Assembly: GCF_024494685.1 (NCBI RefSeq)
Contig: NZ_JANHDM010000007.1
Location: forward strand, 62,001-126,000
Origin: Halorubrum rubrum
Lineage (GTDB): Archaea > Halobacteriota > Halobacteria > Halobacteriales > Haloferacaceae
DNA: 64,000 bases
Reading direction: 5' to 3'
In this document: in pieces, positions 26,367-35,151 of the stretch
How positions within the stretch are numbered: position 1 is the stretch's first letter
How the letters are laid out: each line of letters opens with the position of its first letter
Program-made: the position numbers and the translations under genes
Notes under the pieces: model-generated
What the model was told of the DNA's origin: nothing
The model's input: only the letters and a program-made list of their open reading frames with translations
Databases searched by the model: none

Positions 26367-27308
26367 CTACCGCGGTACGTCGTCGTAACACGCCGACTCC
26401 ACGCGCCGGTCGAACAGCCGCGAGAGCAGCGTCGTGAGCGGGCCGGCGGCCCCCTCCCCGTCGCCGTCGACGGCGATCCCGTCGACCGCTCGAACCGGCC
26501 GGATCTCCCACGTCGCGTTCGCGAGGAAGACCTCGTCGGCCTCCCGAACCTCGCTCGGGGCGTAGCTCCCCTCCTCGACCGGGATTCCCTCCTCCCCGGC
26601 GAGGTCGAGCACTTCCGCCCGCGCGACGCGCGGGACGACCGGGCCGTCGATCGAGGGCGTCTTGAGTCCCTCGCCGTCGGCGAAAAAGAGGGTCGAATCC
26701 GCCCCGCCGACGGCGCGCCCGTCGGCGTCGAGAAGCAGCGCCTCGTCCGCGCCCGTCACGCGGAGTTCGAGCCGCGCGAGGACCTCGTTCACCCGAGCGT
26801 GGGTCGTCGCGTCCGATGGAACGGCCCGGTCCGGCGTCTTTCGCGTTTTGACGGTCTGGAGGGTCGCCGGGGCGTCGAAGACCGGCTCCGACCCGACGCC
26901 GCCCCTCGGAAGCGGGCGCACCATGATGACGACCGTCGGATCGCTCTCGACCCGAGGGTCGAACCGGTCGCCGGACCCACCGGCTCGACCGGATCCGCCC
27001 GCCCGGCGGCCGCGGGTGATCGAGATCTCACAGACCGCGTCCGCCAGGTCGTTCGCCGCGAGCGTCTCGTCGATTCGCTCTCGTAGTTCCGCCTTCGGGA
27101 GGCCGTGGTCGATCGAGAGCGCCGCACAGCTCCGGGCCAGGCGGTCGGCGTGCCGGTCCCAACGGAACACGCGGCCGCCGTACGCTCGCATCGTCTCGCG
27201 AGCCGCGTCGCCGTAGCCGAACCCGCGGTCCTCGACGTGGACCGTCGCCGACTCCGCGGGCACGATCTCGCCGTCGACGTGGTACCGACGGTCCGGCGGG
27301 TCGCTCAT
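26367..27308 (-). CDS. Class IV aminotransferase homologue with a degenerate active site
   Basis: A 313-residue protein of the branched-chain aminotransferase / aminodeoxychorismate lyase fold: VHVEDRGFGYGDAARETMRAYGG-like start, central beta core and the family C-terminus. The PLP lysine, expected in an AKTH context, reads as Thr168 (SDATTHARVN; codon ACG at 26805-26807). The glutamate that contacts the PLP ring nitrogen, normally AEGA.SNLF, reads as Gly201 (VGGADSTLF). The frame is intact and the protein is full length. I infer an inactive or repurposed paralogue. No pabA or pabB gene lies beside it. Confidence 0.82.
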   Translation of the reverse strand: MSDPPDRRYHVDGEIVPAESATVHVEDRGFGYGDAARETMRAYGGRVFRWDRHADRLARSCAALSIDHGLPKAELRERIDETLAANDLADAVCEISITRGRRAGGSGRAGGSGDRFDPRVESDPTVVIMVRPLPRGGVGSEPVFDAPATLQTVKTRKTPDRAVPSDATTHARVNEVLARLELRVTGADEALLLDADGRAVGGADSTLFFADGEGLKTPSIDGPVVPRVARAEVLDLAGEEGIPVEEGSYAPSEVREADEVFLANATWEIRPVRAVDGIAVDGDGEGAAGPLTTLLSRLFDRRVESACYDDVPR

Positions 27309-27344
27309 CCGCGTTGCCGGGCCGGACGGTGGGCCGGAGACACC

Positions 27345-27953
27345 TCAGAACTCCTTCGCGCGGTCCACCCACTTGGCGGCGCGTTTCTCGCCGATGCTCG
27401 CGCCCTCGGCCACGTCGGCGGGGTCGGCGGCCGCGAGGTCCTCGACGGTGTCGATCCCGATCTTCGCGAGCCGCTCGCCGTACGCCGGCCCGATCCCCTT
27501 GATCCGGTCGACCGGGTCGCCGTCGGGTTCCTCCGCGGACGAGTCCGCGGCGGTCCCGGCGGCATCGTCGGCGTCGGTTTCGGATCCCTCCTCGTCCTCG
27601 ACCGTCTCTTCGTCCTCGACCGTCTCCTCGTCCTCGATCGCTTCCTCGTCCTCGATCGCTTCCTCGTCCGCGGATCCCGTCGCGGTGGCGTCGTCGGATC
27701 CCGCCGTGTCGGGCTCGTCCTCGCCGAGCCCGTCCTCGGTCTCCTCCTCGTCTTCGGCGATCTCCCGTTCATCCACGACGGGGTCCTCGGTCTCCGAGCC
27801 GGCGATTTCGCTCTCGTCGGTCGTTTCGCCCCCGTCACTCGGCTCGCTTTCGTCGGCGTCCCGTTCGACGGTCACCGTCGTCTCCCCGCTCTCGTCGTCG
27901 GACGAGCCGCTCCCGAATCCGAGCTTCTCCTTGATCTTCTTCAGCAAGGCCAT
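27345..27953 (-). CDS. Acidic protein with C-terminal helix-hairpin-helix domain
   Basis: A 202-residue protein in three parts: a basic amphipathic N-terminal helix (MALLKKIKEKLGF), a very acidic low-complexity middle (about 15-140), and a helix-hairpin-helix domain (about 150-200) with IKGIGPAYGERLAKIGIDTV. The middle includes four 18-base tandem units at 27590-27665, encoding EDEEAI or EDEETV. The HhH fold suggests DNA binding or protein contact, as in other small HhH proteins. Its promoter is one of the clearest in the window. Confidence 0.82.
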   Translation of the reverse strand: MALLKKIKEKLGFGSGSSDDESGETTVTVERDADESEPSDGGETTDESEIAGSETEDPVVDEREIAEDEEETEDGLGEDEPDTAGSDDATATGSADEEAIEDEEAIEDEETVEDEETVEDEEGSETDADDAAGTAADSSAEEPDGDPVDRIKGIGPAYGERLAKIGIDTVEDLAAADPADVAEGASIGEKRAAKWVDRAKEF

Positions 27954-27975
27954 TAGGGTCCGATACACGCGCCCG

Positions 27976-27985
27976 ATATTTAAAG
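27976..27985 (-). promoter_or_regulatory. TATA box of the HhH protein gene
   Basis: CTTTAAATATC on the minus strand is centred about 28 bases before the ATG at 27953, the spacing for a leaderless transcript. Confidence 0.7.
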
Positions 27986-28063
27986 GCCGGCGACGACCTC
28001 GGAAACGAGCGATCGGAGCATCGGTCTCGCCGCGGTTAAGTCGACGCGGGCACACGATCGGTC

Positions 28064-28516
28064 ATGTCGATCCTCGATGCGGTCATGTGGTCCGTACACG
28101 TCGGGTTCGCGGTGCTCTGGACGGGAAGCGTGCTGTTCGTCGCGCTCGCCGTGGTTCCGCCGGCGATCCGCGGCGACGTCGGCGGCGACGCGCTCGCCGC
28201 GGTGGTCGGCCGGCTCCGCTGGATCACCCGGATCGCGGCGCTCGCGTTCCTCGCCACCGGGGGGCACATGGCGGGGACGCTGTACACCGTCGAGTCGCTG
28301 ACCGGTACCGGGCGAGGGCACCTCGTGCTCACGATGCTCGCGCTCTGGTTCCTCATCACGGGGCTCGTCGAGGTCGCGAGCGGAAAGCTCCTCGACGGAC
28401 TCGAAACCGGGAAACTCCGCGAGCCGGCCCGCGACGCGAAGCCGTTCTTCTACGGCGCGGCCGGGCTCTCGGTCGGGCTGATTCTCACGGCGGGGCTGCT
28501 GGCGAGCCCGGTCTGA
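28064..28516 (+). CDS. CopD-like four-helix membrane protein
   Basis: A 150-residue membrane protein with four spans (about 5-30, 52-72, 85-105 and 125-148). VMWSVHVGFAVLWTGSVLFV and ATGGHMAGTL place conserved histidines near the membrane, as in the copper resistance D / DUF2269-like group. Role in copper or haem handling is possible but not shown. CGGTTAAG about 30 bases upstream is a plausible promoter. Confidence 0.7.
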   Translation: MSILDAVMWSVHVGFAVLWTGSVLFVALAVVPPAIRGDVGGDALAAVVGRLRWITRIAALAFLATGGHMAGTLYTVESLTGTGRGHLVLTMLALWFLITGLVEVASGKLLDGLETGKLREPARDAKPFFYGAAGLSVGLILTAGLLASPV

Positions 28517-28544
28517 CCGTCCCTGCCGCTGGAGCCCGCGCCGC

Positions 28545-29387
28545 TCACTCGAGTCGATCGCGCAGCGCCGCGTTCATCTCCTCGACCGGCGCCTCCTCGC
28601 CGGTCCAGCGCTCGAACGCCTCGACGCCCTGGAAGAGCAGCATCCACGCGCCCCCGATCGTCGTCGCGCCCGCCGCCGCGGCGTCGCGAAGGAGCCGGGT
28701 CTCGGTCGGGGCGTAGACGGCGTCGAGGACGGCCAGGTCGGCGTGGAGCAGGTCGGCCGGGACCGGCGTCGCGTCCTCCTCCATCCCGACGCTCGTCGCG
28801 TTCACGAGCACGTCGGCCGCGGGCACCCGTCCGTCGAGCCCGTCGAGCCCGCCGCCGGTCGCGCCGGAGACCTCCGCGGCGAGGTCGACCGCGCGCTCGC
28901 GCGTGCGGTTGGCCACGTGGACGGTCGCGCCGGCGTCCGCGAGCGCGAACGCCGCCGCGCGGCCCGCGCCGCCCGCGCCGACGACGACCGCGTCGCTCCC
29001 GTCGAGGGGGACGCCGTGGCGCTCGAACGACCGAGTCACGCCCGCCGCGTCCGTGTTGTAGCCGCGGGGCGCGTCGGGCCCGTTTCCGTCTCCGGCGTCG
29101 CTCCCGCCCTCCTCGTCGGGGAAGACGATCGTGTTCACCGCGCCGATCCGCTCGGCGAGCGGGTCGGGGTCGACGGCGGCGAGCACGTCGCGTTTGAAGG
29201 GGATGGTGACGTTGAGCCCGGCCACGCCCAGCGCGGCCGCGCCCTCGACCGCCCGCGCGGCGCCGTCCGGGTCCGGCTCGAAGGTGACGTAGCGCGCGTC
29301 GATGCCGAGCGCCTCGTAGCCCGCCTCGTGCATCGGCGGCGACAGCGAGTGGCCGACCGGGTTGCCGATCAGTCCGTACACGTCCAT
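28545..29387 (-). CDS. aroE: Shikimate dehydrogenase
   Basis: A 280-residue NADP-dependent enzyme of aromatic amino-acid synthesis (3-dehydroshikimate to shikimate). It starts [20 protein letters not shown] with the shikimate-binding SLSP, has the catalytic lysine in [11 protein letters not shown] and the Asp in GYNTDAAG, and the nucleotide-binding [11 protein letters not shown]. The ATG at 29387 starts directly on the first strand; an in-frame ATG at 29414 adds nine residues that the family lacks. Confidence 0.96.
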   Translation of the reverse strand: MDVYGLIGNPVGHSLSPPMHEAGYEALGIDARYVTFEPDPDGAARAVEGAAALGVAGLNVTIPFKRDVLAAVDPDPLAERIGAVNTIVFPDEEGGSDAGDGNGPDAPRGYNTDAAGVTRSFERHGVPLDGSDAVVVGAGGAGRAAAFALADAGATVHVANRTRERAVDLAAEVSGATGGGLDGLDGRVPAADVLVNATSVGMEEDATPVPADLLHADLAVLDAVYAPTETRLLRDAAAAGATTIGGAWMLLFQGVEAFERWTGEEAPVEEMNAALRDRLE

Positions 29388-29442
29388 ATCCGTCCGGGCG
29401 ACCCGGACGAACAAAAAGCCGGCTCACTCGCCCCGGCTCCGC

Positions 29443-30582
29443 TCACTCGCCTTCCGTCCCGCGGTCCGCGTCGGCGTCGGTCTCGATGACCTCCTCCAAC
29501 GTCTCGCTCCCCACGTCGCTCGCGAGCTTGACGCCGACCAGCGAGACGACGACGCCGGCGACGATGAACGCCGCCAGCCGCTGGGCGGGCGTGACCGCGA
29601 ACCCGGCGACGACCGTCGGGGGACGGAGCGCTTCCTGTTCGAGGAAGTAGCCGGCGAACCCGCGCACGACGAGCGCGACGGCGACGATCACGAACGGGAG
29701 GTTGAGGTACGGCGTCCGGATCCCCTCGTCGCGGATCAGCTCGTCGAGCAGACGGCCGACCGCCGCCGTCACGCCCGCGATCGCGAGCCACGGGACGGCC
29801 TCGTAGGTGAACTCCATCGCCTGGACGGTCAAGAGCGCGTCCTCGAGGTCCGTGGCCGCCAACACGCCGAAGAAGCCACCGACGAGCGAGAGCCCGCCGG
29901 CGACGACGTACGTCACGACCGACACCTGCCCGGCGTACAGCGCCTCCCGCACCCGCTCCGGCATCCCCGCGACCAGCCGGTCGATCCCGAGCCCCTTGTA
30001 CAGGAGCGCCGCGCCGAGCAGGCCGGCGACGCCGGCGACCGCGGCCGCCGCGGAGAACTGGATGAACAGGACGGGCAACAACAGCAGCGCGATCCCGATC
30101 GGGACGAGCACGGTCGAGCGGAGCTGCTCGTCGGCGAGGAACTGTTTCAACAGGTAGTACGTCGACTCCAGGTCGTGAGCCTGCCGGACCACGACCCGGT
30201 CGACGCCGTCGACGGGCATCCGCGACTCGACGATCGGGAGGACGCGTTCGTCCTCCGCGGAGTCGACGACGACGATCGCGGCGCTCGGGTCGTAGCGGTC
30301 GACGAGGTCGTCGAGCTGGGCCGCGATCGAGCGGTCGGCACCGACCGGGCTCTCGCTTTCCGCGGAGACGACGGCCACGACCGCCTCCTCGCGTTCGTCG
30401 CGGAGGTCGCGGGCGACCCGGAGCGCCTCGAGCAGACAGTTGACGCTGGCGTCCTCGGGGTCCGCGACCCCTGCGTCGGTGACGAGCGAGCGGACGGCCT
30501 CCCAGCCCGCCACCGGCATCGGGACGTTGGTGGCCCGTCCGATCGTCCCGGAGCGGTCCACGCAGATCACCAGCGTCGTCAC
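29443..30582 (-). CDS. DUF373-family membrane protein
   Basis: A 379-residue archaeal protein of the DUF373 family. The cytosolic N-terminal domain (about 1-150) begins TTLVICVDRSGTIGRATNVP and has a Rossmann-like VVAVVSAESES strand. About six membrane spans follow (155-345) and a short acidic tail. The function is unknown. GDDE-rich tails are common in this organism and carry no information. Confidence 0.85.
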   Translation of the reverse strand: MTTLVICVDRSGTIGRATNVPMPVAGWEAVRSLVTDAGVADPEDASVNCLLEALRVARDLRDEREEAVVAVVSAESESPVGADRSIAAQLDDLVDRYDPSAAIVVVDSAEDERVLPIVESRMPVDGVDRVVVRQAHDLESTYYLLKQFLADEQLRSTVLVPIGIALLLLPVLFIQFSAAAAVAGVAGLLGAALLYKGLGIDRLVAGMPERVREALYAGQVSVVTYVVAGGLSLVGGFFGVLAATDLEDALLTVQAMEFTYEAVPWLAIAGVTAAVGRLLDELIRDEGIRTPYLNLPFVIVAVALVVRGFAGYFLEQEALRPPTVVAGFAVTPAQRLAAFIVAGVVVSLVGVKLASDVGSETLEEVIETDADADRGTEGE

Positions 30583-30654
30583 GGGTGGTCACACACCCCG
30601 ACGGAGTAAAAAGTCTCGCCGTCGGGGAGTGTCGCGGTCCGCTCCGAGCCGGAA

Positions 30655-31590
30655 CTACCGGAACTCGACCTCGACGTCGCGGCCGTCGCCGGCGAAAACG
30701 CTCGCGACGCCGTTGCCGGCGGCGAACGCGACGCGCTCCGCGCCGATCCCGAGCCGCTCCACGAGCCCGCGCTCGGGGGTGAACTCCTTGAGTTCGACGT
30801 CCTCGCCGATCGACTCCGCGATCCGGGCTTCGACGTCGTCCTCGACGCCGAGCTCGTCGACGAGTCCGATATCGAGGGCGTCGGGTCCGAGGTAGACGCG
30901 CGCCTCCGTCTCGCGGATCGCCTCGGGGTCCATCTCTCTGCCCTCGCTCACGGTCTCGACGAACTGCTCGTAGTAGCCGTCGATGAGGGACTGGAGGTAC
31001 TCGCGCTCGTCCTCCTCGATCTCCCGAAGCGGGACGCCGGCGTCCTTGTACTCGCCGGCGGTGAACTGCTCGTAGGAGATGCCGAGCTTGTCGGCCAGTC
31101 CGGCCGCGTTCGGGCGCGAGCCGACGACGCCGATGGACCCGACGAGGCTCCCCTGGCGGGCCCACAGCTCGTCACACCCGCTCGCGATCCAGTAGCCGCC
31201 GGAGGCGCACAGATCGATCGCGTACGCCACCGTCGGCCCGTCAAAGTCGGCGACGGCCCGCCGGATGTCGTCGCTGGGGACGACCTCCCCGCCCGGCGTG
31301 TTGAGTTCGACGAGCAGCGCCTCGACGTCCTCGTCGTCGTCGGCCGCCTCCACCTGTTCGACGACCTCGTCGGCGGTCGTGCCGCCGGGGCCCGACAGCG
31401 GCGAGGGGCGACCCGTGTCCCGCTTTATCGGTCCCGAAACCGACACCTTCGCGACGTTGTACTCCTCCGTGTCGCCGAACCGGCCACGGGTGAGTCGCCC
31501 GACGAGTCGCTTGCCCGCCACCGCGCCCACCGCGCCCACCGCGGCGGCCGCGAGGAGGTCCGATCCGGTCGAACGCGCGTCGTCGTCCAT
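30655..31590 (-). CDS. sppA: Signal peptide peptidase SppA, short archaeal/bacterial type
   Basis: A 311-residue serine peptidase with an N-terminal membrane anchor (about 10-26). The Ser/Lys dyad is visible: Ser130 in CASGGYWIAS and Lys182 in TAGEYKDAG, plus the oxyanion segment ELNTPGGEV. It would degrade leftover signal peptides in the membrane with the active site outside. The ATG at 31590 gives the anchor right after a charged start. Confidence 0.93.
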   Translation of the reverse strand: MDDDARSTGSDLLAAAAVGAVGAVAGKRLVGRLTRGRFGDTEEYNVAKVSVSGPIKRDTGRPSPLSGPGGTTADEVVEQVEAADDDEDVEALLVELNTPGGEVVPSDDIRRAVADFDGPTVAYAIDLCASGGYWIASGCDELWARQGSLVGSIGVVGSRPNAAGLADKLGISYEQFTAGEYKDAGVPLREIEEDEREYLQSLIDGYYEQFVETVSEGREMDPEAIRETEARVYLGPDALDIGLVDELGVEDDVEARIAESIGEDVELKEFTPERGLVERLGIGAERVAFAAGNGVASVFAGDGRDVEVEFR

Positions 31591-31759
31591 ACCGCCGGTT
31601 GGTGGCGGGCGCGTTTCACGTTGTTGGCTGCGTGTCGATCCGACCGCGGGTTCGTCTCGGATCCGTTTCGATCGCGACCTCGTCACCCGTCCCCTCGCGT
31701 CGGCGCGCCTGTAGGCGTCCGGCGACAGCCCCCGAGGGAGTCGATCGCCACGGGCGGCC

Positions 31760-31812
31760 GACGAGGACGGGAAGGCGTGATGTGCGGCGCGGTGCCGGGC
31801 GGGACTCGAACG
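31760..31812 (+). repeat. Dispersed intergenic element, degenerate fragment F
   Basis: CGACGAGGACGGGAAGGCGT, GATGTGCGGCGCGGTG and CGGGCGGGACTCGAAC align without gaps to the core of the full copies (GAGGTTGGGGAGGCGTGAGG, TGCGGGGCGGTG, GGTGGGACTC). Neither the GGTGGCGCGC end nor the CTGGGGCTTTGG end is present. Confidence 0.5.
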
Positions 31813-31836
31813 ACCCGTCCCGCGGCCGTCGACCGT

Positions 31837-32064
31837 TCAGAATCCGAACACGAACACGCCGACGACGATCGCGACCCCGAGAACGACGAAGACGGCGTGT
31901 TCGGCGTCGATGGATCCCGGCTCGATCGGCTCGTTCTCGGGCGTCGACGTGTCCTCCGTCACGCCGTCCGGTCCCACGTCCTCGACGCTGAACCGCCACT
32001 CGCGTCCGTCGTCGTCGTTCCCGCGGGTCTCGTTCGCCCGGCTTCGGGTGTCGTCGCCGCTCAT
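31837..32064 (-). CDS. Small single-span membrane protein (DUF7312-like)
   Basis: A 75-residue protein with a charged N-terminal 55 residues and one C-terminal membrane span (AVFVVLGVAIVVGVFVFGF), so a tail-anchored arrangement. The segment WRFSVEDVGPDG followed by an acidic stretch resembles haloarchaeal DUF7312 proteins as I remember them. Its function is unknown. CATTTACCC about 35 bases upstream may be its promoter. Confidence 0.7.
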   Translation of the reverse strand: MSGDDTRSRANETRGNDDDGREWRFSVEDVGPDGVTEDTSTPENEPIEPGSIDAEHAVFVVLGVAIVVGVFVFGF

Positions 32065-32099
32065 ACTCGTGGTAGACGGGTGCCGGGTAAATGACTGGC

Positions 32100-32157
32100 G
32101 GGCGGGGCCCGACGGAGTGCGATCCGGATCGGGCGGGGCCCGGCGGAGTGCGATCCG
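32100..32157 (+). repeat. 27-bp direct repeat, two units
   Basis: Units at 32100-32126 and 32131-32157 begin GGGCGGGGCCC and differ at one base; a GATC spacer gives a period of 31. They lie between the pyruvate kinase stop and the promoter of the small membrane protein. Confidence 0.8.
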
Positions 32158-32179
32158 AAGCGTGCGAGTCGATCGACCG

Positions 32180-33937
32180 TTACCGTCGTCTCGCCGGCGC
32201 GATCACGTCCCCGTCGTACACGACGCCGCGTTCGCCGTCGAGCGTCAGCGTGGCGCCGTCCGCCACGGAGTCCGGCAGCGTCACGCCGGATAGCATCGGC
32301 ACGCCCAGTTCGCGGGCGACGACCGCGGGGTAGCCGGTCATGCCCGGACGAGCGTCGACGATCCCGGCGATCCGGTCGAGGTCGCCGGTGAACTCGCCCT
32401 CGAAGTCGGGACCGAGGGCGACGATCGATCCCTCGGGCACCGTGGAGAGGTCGCCGTCGGCGCTCCGGCGGACCGGGGCGGCGACCCGGCCGGCGACGAC
32501 CGCCTTCCCGGTGGCGACCGTCTCGGCCGCGATGTGGACCTTCAGGGTGTTCGTGGTGTTCGTCCCCTCCAGCTCCGTCAACATCCCCGAGAGGACCACG
32601 AGGGTGTCGCCGGAGGCGGCCGCACCGGTGTCGAGCGCGGCGTCGACCGCGTTGTCGAGGACGGCCTCCATGTCGTCCGCGTACGCCGTGGTGACCGGCT
32701 GGACGCCCCACGAGAGCGCGAGCTGGCGGCGTACCCGGTCGTCCGGCGTGGTCGCGACCACGGGGACGCCGGGGCGGAACATCGCCGTCTTGCGGGCGGT
32801 ATAGCCGGACTCCGAGACCGCGACGACCGTCGACGCCCCGATGTCGCGCGCGAGGTAGCGCGCGGAGCGGGCGAGCGCCTCGGTCCGGGAGCCGTCGGCG
32901 GCGGTCGGCACCCGCTGTTCGCGCGTCTCGGCGTACTCCTCGCTGGTCTCGACCTCGCGGACGATCCGGTCCATCGTCTCGACGACCCGGACCGGGTGGT
33001 CGCCGATGGCGGTCTCGCCGGAGAGCATCACCGCGTCGGTGCCGTCGAGGACCGCGTTGGCGACGTCGGAGGCCTCGGCGCGGGTGGGCCGCCGCGAGTG
33101 GACCATCGAGTCGAGCATCTCGGTCGCCGTGATCACCGGGACGCCCTCGTCGACGCAGGTGCGAATGATCCGCTTCTGGATCATGGGCACGTCCTCGAGC
33201 GGGCACTCGACGCCGAGGTCGCCGCGGGCGACCATCACGCCGTCCGCGGCGTCGACGATCCCTTTGAGGTTCTCGACGGCTCCCGCGCGCTCGATCTTCG
33301 CGATCACGGGAATGTCGTCGCCGCCGTACTCCTCCAGCCGGTCCGCGATCCGATACACGTCGTCGGCGTCGCGGACGAACGAGGCGGCGACGAAGTCGGC
33401 GTCCGCGCGCGCCGCGAGCCGGAGTTCCTCCTCGTCCCCCGGCGTGATGAGGTCGACGTCGATCGCGACGCCGGGAAGGTTGACCCCCTTTCGGGAGCCG
33501 AGTTCCCCGCCGGAGACCACCCGCGCGAGGACCTCCCCGTCCTCGACCCGCTCGACGCGGCACTCGATCCGGCCGTCGTCGAGCAGGATCGTGTCGCCGG
33601 GGGCGGCCGCCGCGATCGAGTGGGTGAGCCCGACTCGATCGGGGGTCGCGTCCCGCCCGTCGTGAAACGTCACCTCGGCGTCGGTCGCGAGCGTGATCGG
33701 CTCGTCGATCTCCGCGGTCCGGACCTCGGGCCCCTTCAGGTCGACCATCACGGCGAGCGGGTCGTCGATCGCGTCGTCGACGGCGCGGACGCGCTCGATG
33801 ACGTCCTCGCGGTGGGCCGTCGTCCCGTGGCTGGCGTTCAGTCGAGCGACCGACATGCCCGCGGCCGCGAGATCGCGGATCGCGTCCCGGTCGTCCGACG
33901 CCGGACCCAGCGTACAGACGATCTTGGCGTTTCGCAT
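32180..33937 (-). CDS. pyk: Pyruvate kinase
   Basis: A 585-residue enzyme converting phosphoenolpyruvate and ADP to pyruvate and ATP. It starts MRNAKIVCTLGPASDD, and has ARLNASHG, MVDLKGPEVRT, the catalytic lysine in PVIAKIERAGA, MVARGDLGVE and ITATEMLDSM, all canonical. The C-terminal 100 residues (from TLKVHIAAETVATGKAVVAG) are an extra domain resembling the PEP-utilising mobile domain found in many archaeal and Bacillus enzymes. GCTTTTTCC near 33965 would give a leaderless start. Confidence 0.98.
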   Translation of the reverse strand: MRNAKIVCTLGPASDDRDAIRDLAAAGMSVARLNASHGTTAHREDVIERVRAVDDAIDDPLAVMVDLKGPEVRTAEIDEPITLATDAEVTFHDGRDATPDRVGLTHSIAAAAPGDTILLDDGRIECRVERVEDGEVLARVVSGGELGSRKGVNLPGVAIDVDLITPGDEEELRLAARADADFVAASFVRDADDVYRIADRLEEYGGDDIPVIAKIERAGAVENLKGIVDAADGVMVARGDLGVECPLEDVPMIQKRIIRTCVDEGVPVITATEMLDSMVHSRRPTRAEASDVANAVLDGTDAVMLSGETAIGDHPVRVVETMDRIVREVETSEEYAETREQRVPTAADGSRTEALARSARYLARDIGASTVVAVSESGYTARKTAMFRPGVPVVATTPDDRVRRQLALSWGVQPVTTAYADDMEAVLDNAVDAALDTGAAASGDTLVVLSGMLTELEGTNTTNTLKVHIAAETVATGKAVVAGRVAAPVRRSADGDLSTVPEGSIVALGPDFEGEFTGDLDRIAGIVDARPGMTGYPAVVARELGVPMLSGVTLPDSVADGATLTLDGERGVVYDGDVIAPARRR

Positions 33938-34190
33938 ACGTCCGATTCGGTGCAGCGCCGGAAAAAGCCATGCGGTCGAGCCGCGCTCGGAGCGTGACCG
34001 AAGAACCCGAACTGAGAACTCCTACGTCCGAATATCGCCACCTTCGTGGAGAACGATCAGGGACGATCACGACCGTCCCAACGGAACTCGAGCGTCGGGG
34101 GCGGCTCGGACGCGAACGTGGTTCGTGCGTCCGAGCACGGGACGCGCGGTTCGTGTGTCCGACACTCTGGAAGTGTCACTCGGAGCGAAA

Positions 34191-34198
34191 TACATAAG
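34191..34198 (+). promoter_or_regulatory. TATA box of the HTH/zinc-ribbon regulator
   Basis: GAAATACATAAGC places the TATA core 27-34 bases before the ATG at 34225, consistent with leaderless transcription. Confidence 0.65.
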
Positions 34199-34224
34199 CA
34201 CTTACTACCACACCGAACGGACGG

Positions 34225-35127
34225 ATGGATAGTATCGCCGCGGTCCGATCACGGGATGCGATCGCGTTCTCCGTGCTCGACAGCGAGGTCAGGCTCGGCA
34301 TTCTCGACTCGCTGTACGACCTGACGGTCGCGTCCGGACCGCTCGCGGGCAACGCCGCGTACTCGACGATCAAAGCCGACGTGGGCGTCGAGGACAGCGG
34401 TCGATTCAGCTACCACCTCGACAAGCTCACGGACCAGTTCGTCACGAAGACCGAGAGCGGGTATCGGCTCGCGGAGCCGGGCCGGGAGGTGGTTCGACTC
34501 CGACGGACGGGGGTGCTCACCGAGGACCCGACCGTCGAGGCCGAACCGGTCGACGGGGAGTGTTACCGCTGTGGAGGCGGGATACAGGCGTTTTATCGCA
34601 GGGGATATCTCGTGACGCGCTGTCCGGAGTGTATCGGGCTGATCGATCACGAGCTCGTCGCCGAGGGAACGCTCGCGTCGGTCTCGTATCCGCCGTCGGG
34701 CGTGACGGGGATCGACATCGAGACCGCCTTCGACCGCTCGCACCGCCGGTCGGCACACACGTTCCGGGCGATGGCCGACGGGTTCTGTCCGAACTGCGGG
34801 CACGACGTGACGACGACGCTCCCCCCCGCGAAAGGCGAGGAGCCGGGGGACGACGGGTACGGGTTCCGCCACGTGAACCACGACGGGATGGTCCGGTTCG
34901 CCTGCGACCACTGCGGCCGCCGGCACATCTCACACCCGCTCTACGCCACCGACGACCGGGATCCCATGGCCAGGTTCTTCGCGAGAAACGGGATCGAACC
35001 CGGCTGGGAGCGGGTCGCCGCGGTGATGTCGTGGCCGGTCACCGCGGTCGGATCGGACCTCGTCTTCGAGACGCCGGACGGGATCCGGTTCCGGGTCGAC
35101 GAGGGGCTCGACGTCAGCCGGGAGTGA
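34225..35127 (+). CDS. Haloarchaeal ArsR-type HTH protein with zinc ribbons
   Basis: A 300-residue protein with a winged helix (about 10-90: LDSEVRLGILDSLYD, then FSYHLDKLTDQFV), a four-cysteine ribbon (CYRCGGG about 113, CPEC about 133), and a second ribbon (FCPNCGHD about 190, CDHCGRRH about 228). The layout occurs in haloarchaeal proteins with DUF7347/DUF7351-like domains, presumed transcription regulators. The target is not known. It stands alone, divergent from pyruvate kinase, with 287 bases between. Confidence 0.8.
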   Translation: MDSIAAVRSRDAIAFSVLDSEVRLGILDSLYDLTVASGPLAGNAAYSTIKADVGVEDSGRFSYHLDKLTDQFVTKTESGYRLAEPGREVVRLRRTGVLTEDPTVEAEPVDGECYRCGGGIQAFYRRGYLVTRCPECIGLIDHELVAEGTLASVSYPPSGVTGIDIETAFDRSHRRSAHTFRAMADGFCPNCGHDVTTTLPPAKGEEPGDDGYGFRHVNHDGMVRFACDHCGRRHISHPLYATDDRDPMARFFARNGIEPGWERVAAVMSWPVTAVGSDLVFETPDGIRFRVDEGLDVSRE

Positions 35128-35151
35128 CTCTCCCCGCGAGCCGACCCGCAG

